Source: Clavibacter tessellarius
GTDB lineage: Bacteria; Actinomycetota; Actinomycetes; Actinomycetales; Microbacteriaceae
DNA length: 64,000 nt
Direction of reading: 5' to 3'
Assembly: GCF_001618005.1 (NCBI RefSeq)
Contig: NZ_LQXA01000018.1
Span: 1 to 64,000 of the forward strand
Below the pieces are notes generated by a model, which was not told the origin of the DNA, did no database searches, and saw only the letters and a list, made by a program, of their open reading frames with translations. The translations under genes and the position numbers were made by a program. The stretch's first letter is position 1. Each line of letters opens with the position of its first letter. Of the stretch, positions 19,726-27,642 are shown piece by piece.

Positions 19726-20343
19726 GTGCTCCTCGCGATCGACACCTCCGCCGGAACGGGCGTCGCCGTGATCGACCCCGACGGCCGCGTGCTCGCCGAG
19801 CGCCAGGAGGCCGACACCATGCGGCACGCCGAGGTCATCGGCACCCTCCTCGACGAGTGCCTCTCCGCGTCCGGCGTCGAGCGCTGCGACATCCGCGCCG
19901 TCGTCGCCGGCATGGGCCCGGGTCCCTTCACGGGCCTCCGCGTCGGCATCGCCGCGGCCCGCGTGCTCGCGACCGGCCTCGACGTCCGCGTGATCCCGGT
20001 CGTCAGCCACGACGCCGTGGCGCACGACCACTACGCGGCGGGCGCCACCGGATCGCTCGTCGTCGTCACCGACGCCCGCCGCCGGGAGCTGTACTGGTCG
20101 GTCTACCGCGCCCCCGTCGACGGCGGCGTCGCCGAGCGCACCGCGGGTCCCGGCCTCAGCAAGCCGGACGACGTGCCGGCCGCGGACCACCGCATCGACG
20201 CCGCCGGGATCCGCGCCGCCTCCCTCGCGCAGGTCGCCCGCCGCATGGACGAGCTCGACCTGCCCTTCGCCGTCGACGAGGCCCTGTACCTCCGCTCGCC
20301 CGACGTCACGGTGTCGACCGGCCCGAAGCGGGTCACGTCGTGA
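19726..20343 (+). CDS. tsaB: t6A complex dimerisation protein TsaB
   Basis: TsaB pairs with TsaD to make the N6-threonylcarbamoyl modification of adenosine 37 in ANN-decoding tRNAs. The 205-residue ASKHA-fold protein begins [16 protein letters not shown] and has [17 protein letters not shown], the family signature. GTG start with no obvious ribosome binding site and a -10-like box six bases upstream. Its last codons overlap the GTG start of the RimI-TsaD gene (GTGA). Confidence 0.95.
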   Translation: MLLAIDTSAGTGVAVIDPDGRVLAERQEADTMRHAEVIGTLLDECLSASGVERCDIRAVVAGMGPGPFTGLRVGIAAARVLATGLDVRVIPVVSHDAVAHDHYAAGATGSLVVVTDARRRELYWSVYRAPVDGGVAERTAGPGLSKPDDVPAADHRIDAAGIRAASLAQVARRMDELDLPFAVDEALYLRSPDVTVSTGPKRVTS

Positions 20344-21980
20344 CCGTCCTGTTCCGCCCGGCGACCATCGACGACCTCGCCGCGCTCATGCACCTGGAGA
20401 CGACCACGTTCGTCACCGACGCGTGGTCGTCCGACGCGATGCGCGGCGAGCTCACCTCCCGTCACAGCTGGTACGTCGTGGCTGCCGACGAGGCCGACGG
20501 CGGGATCCTCGGCTACGCCGGCTTGTCCTGCCCGCGGGGGGCGCAGGCGGCCGACGTGCAGACCATCGCCGTCGCCGAGTCCGCCCGGGGCCGCGGCATC
20601 GGCCGCGCGCTGCTCACGCGCCTCGTCGCCGAGGCCCACGCCCGCGGCGCGCGCGAGGTGCTGCTGGAGGTGCGCGCGGACAACCCTGTCGCCCAGGCGC
20701 TCTACACCTCGCTCGGCTTCGAGCCCATCGCCGTCCGCCCGCACTACTACCAGCCCGACGACGTGGACGCGGTCGTGATGCGCGTCGCCCTCGGCGGCAC
20801 CCCGCCGTCCGTCTCCGAGCCCCGCGAGGCCACGGCCCCCGCCACCGGCGGCCCCGGAGTCGGCACGGAGGCGCGAGCCGACGACGACGCCTGCGTCGAC
20901 GAGGACGAGTGCGACGCGACCGCCGGCCCCCTCGTCCTCGGCATCGAGACCTCCTGCGACGAGACGGGCATCGGCATCGTCCGCGGCCAGACCCTCCTCG
21001 CCAACGTCATCTCCAGCTCCATGGACGAGCACGCGCGCTACGGCGGCGTCGTGCCCGAGGTCGCGGCCCGCGCGCACCTCGAGGCGCTGACCCCGGCCAT
21101 CGACGCGGCCCTCGAGGACGCCGGCGTCACGCTCCGCGAGCTCGACGCGATCGCGGTCACCGCAGGCCCCGGCCTCTCGGGCGCGCTGATGGTGGGCGTC
21201 GGCGCGGCGAAGGCGCTCGCCGTGGCCCTCGACATCCCGCTGCACGGCGTCAACCACCTCGTCGGCCACGTCGGCGCCGACCTGCTCAGCCTCGACGGCG
21301 GATCCGGCCGCCCGCTCGAGACCCCGTCCATCGCGCTCCTCGTCTCCGGCGGACACACCTCGCTGCTGCTCGTGCGCGACCTGGTCGACGACGTCGAGCT
21401 CCTCGGCGAGACCATCGACGACGCCGCGGGCGAGGCGTTCGACAAGGTCGCCCGCATCCTCGGCCTGCCGTACCCCGGCGGCCCGCACATCGACCGGGTC
21501 GCGGCCGACGGCGACCCGAGGGCGATCCGCTTCCCCCGCGGCCTCTCCCTCCCCAAGGACATGGAGCGCCACCGCTACGACTTCTCGTTCTCCGGTCTCA
21601 AGACCGCGGTCGCCCGCTGGGTCGAGAAGCGCCAGGACGCGGGCGAGCCCGTGCCGGTCGCCGACGTCGCCGCGAGCTTCCGCGAGGCCGTGGTCGATGT
21701 GCTGCTCACGAAGGCCGTCGCCGCGTGCGTCGACCACGGGATCCCGCGCCTGCTGCTGGGCGGCGGCGTCGTCGCGAACGCGCGCGTGCGGGAGCTCGCG
21801 GCGGAGCGGTGCGCGGCCGCGGGCATCGAGCTGCGCATCCCGCCGCTGTCCCTCTGCACCGACAACGGCGCGATGATCGCGGCCCTCGGCGCCCGCCTCA
21901 TCACCTCCGGGCGTGCGCCGTCCGGCCTCGCGTTCGGCGCCGACTCCACGCTCCCCGTCACCGTCGTGCAGGTCGGCTGA
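20340..21980 (+). CDS. RimI acetyltransferase fused to TsaD
   Basis: A 546-residue fusion. Residues 1-150 are a GNAT domain of the RimI type (acetyl-CoA loop RGRGIGRA at 83-90, then [13 protein letters not shown]), which acetylates protein N-termini such as S18. An Ala/Asp/Glu-rich linker runs to about 197. Residues 198-546 are TsaD, the catalytic subunit for t6A, with [10 protein letters not shown], the metal-binding His306 and His310 in NHLVGH, and [17 protein letters not shown] start overlaps the tsaB stop. Together with the TsaE fusion upstream this gives all three complex members in two fusions plus tsaB. Confidence 0.94.
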   Translation: MTVLFRPATIDDLAALMHLETTTFVTDAWSSDAMRGELTSRHSWYVVAADEADGGILGYAGLSCPRGAQAADVQTIAVAESARGRGIGRALLTRLVAEAHARGAREVLLEVRADNPVAQALYTSLGFEPIAVRPHYYQPDDVDAVVMRVALGGTPPSVSEPREATAPATGGPGVGTEARADDDACVDEDECDATAGPLVLGIETSCDETGIGIVRGQTLLANVISSSMDEHARYGGVVPEVAARAHLEALTPAIDAALEDAGVTLRELDAIAVTAGPGLSGALMVGVGAAKALAVALDIPLHGVNHLVGHVGADLLSLDGGSGRPLETPSIALLVSGGHTSLLLVRDLVDDVELLGETIDDAAGEAFDKVARILGLPYPGGPHIDRVAADGDPRAIRFPRGLSLPKDMERHRYDFSFSGLKTAVARWVEKRQDAGEPVPVADVAASFREAVVDVLLTKAVAACVDHGIPRLLLGGGVVANARVRELAAERCAAAGIELRIPPLSLCTDNGAMIAALGARLITSGRAPSGLAFGADSTLPVTVVQVG

Positions 21981-22084
21981 GCCGGCGCACTGCAGCGACG
22001 CGCCGTGCGCATTGCATCCATTGCGCGCGTCCTCTCGCGCCGGGCCCGGAACACGGTATGTTCCCAGGGACGAAAGGAACCACC

Positions 22085-22513
22085 ATGACCGATCCGCAGA
22101 ATCCGGACCGCTCCTCCGACGACTTCCCGCCCGCACCGAGCCAGCCCTCCTACCCGGCGGCGCCCGCGGCCGGATCCGGCTCGCCCTACGCGGCCCCCTA
22201 CCAGCCCGGCCAGGGCGGTGCGCCCAAGAAGGGCCTCGCCATCACCTCGCTGGTGCTCGGCATCGTGTCGCTGGTGCTCTCGATCCCCCTCTGGTTCCTC
22301 ACGTTCTTCGTGGGCATCGCGGCGATCGTCACGGGTGTCCTCGCGCGCAAGCGCAACCCCGGCACCAAGGGCTTCTGGCTCACCGGCCTCATCCTCGGCA
22401 TCGTCGGCGTGCTGGTCAGCGTGCTGATCGGCATCTTCGCGCTCGTGGTCCTCAACGCCATCAGCACCGGCCAGATCAACGGCACGCCGATCCCGATGCC
22501 GTCCGGGCGCTAG
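22085..22513 (+). CDS. DUF4190-type membrane protein
   Basis: A 142-residue protein of unknown function. Residues 1-48 are Pro/Ser/Tyr-rich and probably cytoplasmic. Two or three hydrophobic stretches follow (about 51-70, 71-87 and 98-124), joined by the basic turn ARKRNPGTKGFW, which is the DUF4190 arrangement. GAAAGGAA lies just before the ATG. GGTATGTT near 22056 may be its -10 region. It is a single-gene unit with a terminator behind it. Confidence 0.85.
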   Translation: MTDPQNPDRSSDDFPPAPSQPSYPAAPAAGSGSPYAAPYQPGQGGAPKKGLAITSLVLGIVSLVLSIPLWFLTFFVGIAAIVTGVLARKRNPGTKGFWLTGLILGIVGVLVSVLIGIFALVVLNAISTGQINGTPIPMPSGR

Positions 22514-22534
22514 CACGCACCACCGCATCACACG

Positions 22535-22561
22535 CGCGGCCGTCCCCTCGGGGCGGCCGCG
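22535..22561 (+). terminator. Terminator after the DUF4190 gene
   Basis: Arms 22535-22542 and 22554-22561 pair perfectly, continuing through a one-base bulge into four C-G pairs (22544-22547 with 22550-22553). It lies between convergent genes and could serve both. Confidence 0.6.
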
Positions 22562-22596
22562 TCGTCGTGTCCGGGCAGCGGCCCGGCGGTCGGGCG

Positions 22597-23799
22597 TCAG
22601 CCCGCGTGCACCCCGTGCCGGTCCGCCAGGATCGCCACGCGCCGCCCGCCCACGCGCGTCGCGATGAGCGTCGCCGACGCGTCGCCCTTCAGCTGCAGGC
22701 GGGTCCGCAGCCGCGCCGGATCCACGTCGACTCCGCGCTTCTTGATCTCGAGCGTCCCGATGCCGCGCGCCCGCAGCTCGCGCTTCAGCCGCTGCTCGTC
22801 GAGCGGGAGCACCTCGCGCACCCGGAAGCCGCGCGCGAACGGCGTCGCCTGCTCCCGGTCCGCGGTGATCCAGGCGATCCCCTCGCCCACCATCCGCCCG
22901 TCGAGCGAGCGCGCGAGGTCGCCGATGAGGCGCGCGCGGATCACGGCGCCGTCCGGCTCGTACAGGTGCTCGCCGAGCTCGCCGAGCTCCGCGTCCGCGC
23001 TGTCGGCCGCCGCGGTGAGCTCCGCGTGCGACCCGCCGCTGATCACGAGCGCCGCCCGCCGCACGCCGTCCCGCCGCGTCGGCCCGAACCACAGGCCCAT
23101 CTCCACGGCCTGCCCGTCGACCGACACCCACTGCGCCTCCGCCTCCGCCGGGATGAGGTCGCGGTCGAGGCCCGGGCCGAGCTTGATGCCGGCGGCGCGC
23201 CCCGACGCCCGCTCGAACGCGGCGGTGAGCGTGGGGGAGTAGGCGTCCGGATCCGAGATGCGCCGCGTCGACGAGTGCCCCTCCGTGCGCCGCGCCGGAT
23301 CGAGGTAGACGCCGTCCACGCGACCCGCGTCGAACGCCTCGGCTGTGCCCTGCTCGACGACCGCCTCGGGGAACGGCGCGAGGTTCCAGCCGGCGATCGC
23401 CGCGGTCACCTCGTCGCGCTCGACCGCTGTGACGCGGATCCCGATGGCCGCCATCGCCATCGCGTCCCCGCCGATCCCGCAGCCGAGGTCGGCGACGTGC
23501 GCGACGCCGGCCTGCTGGAAGCGGCCCGCGTGCTGCGCGGCGACCGGCAGCCGGGTGGCCTGCTCGAGCCCGGCCTCCGTGAACAGCATGCGCTCGGCGA
23601 AGTCGCCGAACTTCCCCCGCGCCTTCGCGCGCAGGCGGGACTGCGTGAGCACCGCGCGCACCCGCTCGGGGGAGTGGCCCTCGGCGCGCAGGGCGCTCAC
23701 GATCCGCACGGCGTCATTGCCGGGCTGAGGCTCGGGCAGGGAGTCGAGCAGGCGGAGCCCCTCGAGGGAGAGGACCTCGCGGAGGTCGGTCTGATCCAT
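22597..23799 (-). CDS. Class I SAM-dependent methyltransferase, THUMP-like C-terminus
   Basis: The 400-residue protein has a Rossmann SAM-binding motif DLGCGIGGDAMAMA near residue 103, a DPARR motif following a VYL strand, and a C-terminal basic region (EIKKRGVDVDPARLR) that resembles the THUMP-like domain of this actinobacterial family. An RNA or nucleotide methyltransferase is likely, but the substrate is unknown. The ATG at 23799 is chosen over the in-frame 23838 because MDQTDLREVL starts the conserved part and TACGGT on this strand sits six bases upstream. Divergent from groES. Confidence 0.82.
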   Translation of the reverse strand: MDQTDLREVLSLEGLRLLDSLPEPQPGNDAVRIVSALRAEGHSPERVRAVLTQSRLRAKARGKFGDFAERMLFTEAGLEQATRLPVAAQHAGRFQQAGVAHVADLGCGIGGDAMAMAAIGIRVTAVERDEVTAAIAGWNLAPFPEAVVEQGTAEAFDAGRVDGVYLDPARRTEGHSSTRRISDPDAYSPTLTAAFERASGRAAGIKLGPGLDRDLIPAEAEAQWVSVDGQAVEMGLWFGPTRRDGVRRAALVISGGSHAELTAAADSADAELGELGEHLYEPDGAVIRARLIGDLARSLDGRMVGEGIAWITADREQATPFARGFRVREVLPLDEQRLKRELRARGIGTLEIKKRGVDVDPARLRTRLQLKGDASATLIATRVGGRRVAILADRHGVHAG

Positions 23800-23831
23800 C
23801 CGCCCACCGTATCGGGGCCGCTCCCCACCGA

Positions 23832-23857
23832 TTGGCACTCGCGTTGCGCGAGTGCAA
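23832..23857 (+). promoter_or_regulatory. CIRCE operator (HrcA site)
   Basis: TTGGCACTC, nine bases, then GAGTGCAA: the two halves match the CIRCE inverted repeat TTAGCACTC-N9-GAGTGCTAA at all the core positions, including the exact nine-base spacer. HrcA binding here would block the groES promoter, whose -35 lies in the spacer, and would be relieved by heat shock. Confidence 0.9.
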
Positions 23858-23873
23858 GCGCGGCCCGTAGAAT
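23844..23873 (+). promoter_or_regulatory. groES promoter
   Basis: TTGCGC (23844-23849) lies in the CIRCE spacer and TAGAAT (23868-23873) is 18 bases downstream. Transcription would begin near 23880, giving a leader of about 65 bases that contains an imperfect inverted repeat (23881-23890 with 23894-23903, one mismatch). Confidence 0.65.
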
Positions 23874-23944
23874 CTCACCTGGCACTCTCCCCCGGAGATT
23901 GCCAATGAAGTCTTGTCCCTTAGTCACGAAGGAAGAGGTCAACC

Positions 23945-24241
23945 GTGTCGGTCTCCATCAAGCCGCTCGAGGATCGCATCGTCATCCAGCAGGTCGAAGC
24001 CGAGCAGACCACCGCGTCTGGTCTGGTCATCCCCGACACCGCCAAGGAGAAGCCCCAGGAGGGCGAGGTCGTGGCCGTGGGCCCCGGCCGCATCGACGAC
24101 AACGGCAACCGCGTCCCCCTCGACGTCGCCGTCGGCGACAAGGTCATCTACTCCAAGTACGGCGGCACCGAGGTCAAGTACGACGGCAAGGACCTCCTCG
24201 TCCTCTCCGCGCGCGACGTGCTCGCCGTCATCGAGCGCTGA
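23945..24241 (+). CDS. groES: Co-chaperonin GroES
   Basis: GroES caps the GroEL folding chamber. The 98-residue protein has the N-terminal [11 protein letters not shown] signature, a mobile loop ([13 protein letters not shown]), the roof loop and the C-terminal [19 protein letters not shown] start with GAAGGAAGAGG upstream. It is controlled by CIRCE. No groEL follows: a terminator stands 45 bases after the stop, so its partner must be elsewhere in the genome. Confidence 0.97.
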   Translation: MSVSIKPLEDRIVIQQVEAEQTTASGLVIPDTAKEKPQEGEVVAVGPGRIDDNGNRVPLDVAVGDKVIYSKYGGTEVKYDGKDLLVLSARDVLAVIER

Positions 24242-24285
24242 CGCTCCGCACGCAGCGACACCGCACCACGCACCATCGCACCACG

Positions 24286-24320
24286 CGAGAGCCCGGCCGA
24301 CACGTTCGGCCGGGCTCTCG
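24286..24320 (+). terminator. Terminator after groES
   Basis: A perfect 15-bp stem (24286-24300 with 24306-24320) and five-base loop. It isolates groES from the accessory genes that follow. Confidence 0.8.
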
Positions 24321-24419
24321 TGCGTGCGGGGCCGACGGTCGCACGCCGATGCCCTCAATGGGATCCCGCAGCTGTGGGGGAACACCGACCGGGTGCCTGG
24401 GATCTGTGACACTCGTCGA

Positions 24420-24971
24420 GTGCATGCCGTCCCGATCCTCGCCACCTCCGCTCTACTCGCCCTCGCCTCCGACGACTCAGCGAGCCGCAGCCTGCTGGCC
24501 TCCGCTGTCACCGCGGCCCTCATGGGCCTGGTCTTCCTCGGAGTGGGTGCTCTGGCGTATTCCGGTGTGTGGCGATGGTGGGCCCGCATGAAGCGCCCCA
24601 TCGTCACCATGTTCTACTTCCCGTACTTGCCCTTGGCGATCGGCTGGATGGGCGTGGGTCTTCTGATCATCGGTGCTTTCATCCTCTTCCCGCCAGCCGC
24701 TCGCTTGCCCGTCATCTACCTCGGGATCTTCGTGGAGATCCTCGCGGTGTGCAGCGCCATGTGGATGCCTCGTGCGCTCCTGCCTCGGTGGTACCGGGCC
24801 GCGAAGGGGCTGGACGGAAGCACGTCGAGCGATCGTCGCTACCCGATCTCGGCGGGCAGCCCGTCGCCGACGCAAGCGGGGGCTGGACCGGCCGCTCAGG
24901 GCGGCGCGTCCGGGAAAGACGAGACCGCTGTCAATGACGCGGTCAGCCGGACGTTCGGCTCGGCGGACTGA
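24420..24971 (+). CDS. Small membrane protein, paralogue 1 of 4
   Basis: A 183-residue protein of a family I do not recognise. Three hydrophobic segments are visible: one ending GVGALAYSGVWRWW, one in the PYLPLAIGWMGVGLL region, and one in LPVIYLGIFVEILAV. After them comes the family signature PRALLPRWYRAAKGLD, then a variable hydrophilic tail ending in FGSAD. GTG at 24420 is chosen because the bases around it are conserved in paralogues 3 and 4. Codon use is less GC-biased than in groES. It begins the accessory region; partners may be the paralogues and the WXG-type genes downstream. Confidence 0.72.
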   Translation: MHAVPILATSALLALASDDSASRSLLASAVTAALMGLVFLGVGALAYSGVWRWWARMKRPIVTMFYFPYLPLAIGWMGVGLLIIGAFILFPPAARLPVIYLGIFVEILAVCSAMWMPRALLPRWYRAAKGLDGSTSSDRRYPISAGSPSPTQAGAGPAAQGGASGKDETAVNDAVSRTFGSAD

Positions 24972-25015
24972 GCCGAGGCTGACGTGGAGGAGATCGTCTG
25001 CTCACGGACGCTGTC

Positions 25016-25420
25016 GTGATGCGATCGGCCGCAGGAGTAGTCCACGCCCTCGTCGTCGCGGGAGGTGCCCCGAGCGGCGACACGTCTGCTTCGATCTACG
25101 TCGAGTCCTTCCTCGTCGGTGTGGTGATGGTGGCGATCGGGGTGGTCGCGTACACGGGGCTCTGGCGTGCGTGGTCGAGGACCCGGTACACCTATCCTTT
25201 GGGAATCGGTGTCATGGGAGTGGGAGCCCTCGCCGTATCCGCCGGCAGAGTGCTCCCACCCTTCCTCAGCTCGGTCTTCCTGTACCTCGGGCTGGGCATC
25301 GGCGTGGTGGGTGCCATGTCGATGATCGGGGTCCCGAGGGTCCTGCTCCCTGCGTGGTACCGAGCGCGGATGGACATGGACTCTGATCGGAACGGTGAGG
25401 ACCCGGTCGATCGGCCCTGA
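25016..25420 (+). CDS. Small membrane protein, paralogue 2 of 4 (divergent)
   Basis: A 134-residue relative of the neighbouring proteins. It keeps the LWRAW turn after the first hydrophobic segment, YPLGIGVMGVGAL in the second and PRVLLPAWYRAR after the third, but lacks the FYFPYLP segment and the FGSAD tail of the others. GTG at 25016 or ATG at 25019 may start it; GGAGG lies about 26 bases upstream, so initiation is unclear. It is the most divergent copy and may be decaying or specialised. No function can be assigned. Confidence 0.62.
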   Translation: MMRSAAGVVHALVVAGGAPSGDTSASIYVESFLVGVVMVAIGVVAYTGLWRAWSRTRYTYPLGIGVMGVGALAVSAGRVLPPFLSSVFLYLGLGIGVVGAMSMIGVPRVLLPAWYRARMDMDSDRNGEDPVDRP

Positions 25421-25592
25421 ACGGCCCCGGCGATCGACGTGACATGCGCTGGCAAGTGTGGAAGCTCGGTCGAGTCGATCACCTGGACCCTATTGCTGGC
25501 GAATGCCCTCTCGCCTCAGCAGGTGAGGTGGAAAGGTGCTCAGGCTGTGGGCGACAGCCGGCGCAATTCCCACCATCTGCGAGGCTCAGCAG

Positions 25593-26162
25593 GTGCTCCC
25601 GTTCCGGTCGTCTCCTGCGTATTCATTCAGAGCGATGCTGAGCGAGACGAGCGGCGCGAGCGGAGGCATGTCCTCCCTCGGCATCGCGGCTGAAGGACTC
25701 GTGATGGCCATCGTGTTTCTCGCCATCGGGCTGCTGGCATTCTCCGGACTGTGGAGGTGGTGGGCTCGCTTGAAGCCCCCTGTGGTGAGCATCTACTACT
25801 TCCCGTATCTGCCGCTCGGCATCGGGTGGATGGGGGTGGGCTACGCGGTCATGGCTCCAGGGTTGTTCCTGCCTCCGGCGATCGAGATGCCGGTCATCTA
25901 CCTCGGCGTGGCGATCGTGTTTCTCGGCTTGATCGGTATGCGCTTCATGCCCCGGGCACTCCTGCCTCGGTGGTACAGGGCCGCGAAGGGCCTCGACCGC
26001 CGAGCGGCGGATGCGTCTCTAGGCGCCACATTCTCACGCGACTCGCCCAACGGGCGGGCGGGCGACGAGCGCGCATGCCCGGGTGCTGAGTCGCCGACGG
26101 GGACACGAGACGGCGTCGCGATGGAAGAAGTGATGAGGAAGGCCTTCGGGTCATCCGACTGA
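25593..26162 (+). CDS. Small membrane protein, paralogue 3 of 4
   Basis: A 189-residue copy of the family, with three hydrophobic segments (AIVFLAIGLLAFSGLW, LPLGIGWMGVGYAVM, MPVIYLGVAIVFLGL), the FMPRALLPRWYRAAKGLDRR signature and a tail ending EVMRKAFGSSD. It is closest to paralogue 4: 48 bases at 25959-26006 are identical to 26808-26855. GTG at 25593 is taken as start because the preceding sequence aligns with that of copies 1 and 4; an in-frame ATG at 25536 lies in that conserved upstream block. Confidence 0.7.
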   Translation: MLPFRSSPAYSFRAMLSETSGASGGMSSLGIAAEGLVMAIVFLAIGLLAFSGLWRWWARLKPPVVSIYYFPYLPLGIGWMGVGYAVMAPGLFLPPAIEMPVIYLGVAIVFLGLIGMRFMPRALLPRWYRAAKGLDRRAADASLGATFSRDSPNGRAGDERACPGAESPTGTRDGVAMEEVMRKAFGSSD

Positions 26163-26435
26163 GTCGAGGTGTCGCTCCTCTCGCGCCCGGGAGGCGCCCA
26201 TGCGTGCGTCGCTTCGGAAGGGACATCGAGCGGCGGCGAGACGCCTACATCGATGACTCTCCGGTGGGGCCCGTTCGTCGAGGTGATGGCTCGGAGCCGA
26301 GCCCGATGTCGACACCTTTTCCGGGGTCGGAGGAGGCGCGCACGAGGGTTGTGATCCTGAGCGACCGCCGGCTCTCGAGGGCAGGGGGTGTGGGGGACGG
26401 CCGACGGGGTTCCCCCGATTTGTGAGACTCGGCAG

Positions 26436-27011
26436 GTGCTGCTGCTTCTGCTCCCGATCTCCGCTTCGTCATCCTCGACCGCGATCGTCGGCATGACGAG
26501 TGCCTCGAGCCAGGACGCGTCTTCCCTTGGCATAGCGGCCCGGTTGCTCGTCCCGGCGATCGTCTTCCTCACTGTGGGTGCTCTCGCCTACTCCGGTCTT
26601 TGGAGGTCGTGGGCTCGGTGGAAGCCACCTGTGGTGAGCATCTACTACTTCCCGTACCTACCGTTGGGCATCGGCTGGACGGGAGTGGGCCTTCTCCTCG
26701 GGGCTGTGGCGCTCGTCCTGCCTCCTCCGGCTCAGATGCCGGTTGCATTCCTCGTAGTAGCCATCGTGGTGCTAGGCCTGATCGGCATGGGGTTCATGCC
26801 CCGCGTGCTCCTGCCTCGGTGGTACAGGGCCGCGAAGGGCCTCGACCGCCGAGCGTCGGAGTCATCTCGAGGTGCTGCTGTCTCACGCGATGCGTCCGCT
26901 GTGCGGTCGACCGTCGCGGGTTCGGAGCAGGACGCCCCGTCGCCGAAGGGGACACGAGACGGCGTCCCCTTGGAAGAAGTGATGAGGAAGACGTTCGGCT
27001 CAGCTGACTGA
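26436..27011 (+). CDS. Small membrane protein, paralogue 4 of 4
   Basis: A 191-residue copy. The N-terminus (MLLLLLPISASSSS) looks like a short signal or first hydrophobic stretch, followed by VPAIVFLTVGALAYSGLW, LPLGIGWTGVGLLLG and MPVAFLVVAIVVLGL. The signature FMPRVLLPRWYRAAKGLDRR and tail EEVMRKTFGSAD are kept. The start codons of copies 3 and 4 are 843 bases apart, pointing to tandem duplication of a unit that includes upstream DNA. Function unknown. Confidence 0.7.
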   Translation: MLLLLLPISASSSSTAIVGMTSASSQDASSLGIAARLLVPAIVFLTVGALAYSGLWRSWARWKPPVVSIYYFPYLPLGIGWTGVGLLLGAVALVLPPPAQMPVAFLVVAIVVLGLIGMGFMPRVLLPRWYRAAKGLDRRASESSRGAAVSRDASAVRSTVAGSEQDAPSPKGTRDGVPLEEVMRKTFGSAD

Positions 27012-27318
27012 TCGAGTCCTCGCGAAGGGTGCGGCGGCCCTACGTGCGAGATTCGGCCGCTCAGGGCGCTGAGCGGACTGCCTCACGTTCCGGCTCCCCC
27101 CCCAGAGCGGAAGTAGCTCGACGCCTCCCCTGTGCACAAGAGCGGTGCCGAACTCCTACCGCGTGTAAGGCTCCGCCCGTGTCCAGAATCTCGCCGATCA
27201 TGCTTGCCTCGATTGCTACCGTCTCTCCTATCGTCGCGTCCGTCAGCGGTCGTCGTCACTTCGCGGCGGGACACCGGCCCACTGTGACGAACTCGTCCTC
27301 CTGGGAAGGCCGCGCGGC
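27012..27318. other. Gap before the WXG-type genes, possible promoter
   Basis: No convincing gene is seen in these 307 bases; a short open frame from 27029 lacks any recognisable motif or ribosome binding site. TTGCCT at 27204-27209 with TATCGT at 27229-27234 (19-base spacer) is a weak promoter candidate. GGGAAGG at 27303 is the ribosome binding site of the next gene. Confidence 0.4.
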
Positions 27319-27642
27319 ATGACCGGGCAGACCAGCGGCAACGGCTGGAGGATCGATCCCGACACGGTGAGGACCGTCCTCACCGCCACGCGCAATGACC
27401 TGTCCGGGCTGGACACCGCCAAGGCGGCAGTCACGAAGGCCATCGAAGGTGCCTCTGCTGTCGTCGGACCCAAGACAGCGGCAGCGCTCGCCCTCATCAG
27501 CGGGAATCCTCTCCTGTCCCAGATCGCCGCGGTCGACTCCGCAGTGGGCAAGGTCATCGACCAGACGCAGCTCGCCCTTGACGCCTACACCCAAGGCGAC
27601 GACGAGATGGCCACCAACCTCTCCCAGGGGGCGGGCCGATGA
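27319..27642 (+). CDS. WXG100-sized helical protein (DUF6507-like)
   Basis: A 107-residue, mostly helical protein. Trp10 in NGWRIDPDTVRTVL opens a first helix, a Gly/Pro break occurs near residue 62, and a second long helix follows (SQIAAVDSAVGKVIDQ). Size, helix-turn-helix plan and position resemble WXG100/ESX-type small partners, and I recall DUF6507 as the matching domain. No signal peptide. GGGAAGG precedes the ATG, and its stop overlaps the start of the next gene (ATGA), so the two are probably made and perhaps complexed together. Confidence 0.75.
   Translation: MTGQTSGNGWRIDPDTVRTVLTATRNDLSGLDTAKAAVTKAIEGASAVVGPKTAAALALISGNPLLSQIAAVDSAVGKVIDQTQLALDAYTQGDDEMATNLSQGAGR

Noticed and set aside
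24242-24420. Expected groEL after groES
   Set aside because: A strong terminator follows groES and the next gene is an unrelated membrane protein; no chaperonin motif is present.
27029-27322. Short open frame before the WXG100-sized gene
   Set aside because: No motif, no ribosome binding site and composition like a random frame; it overlaps the next gene start.
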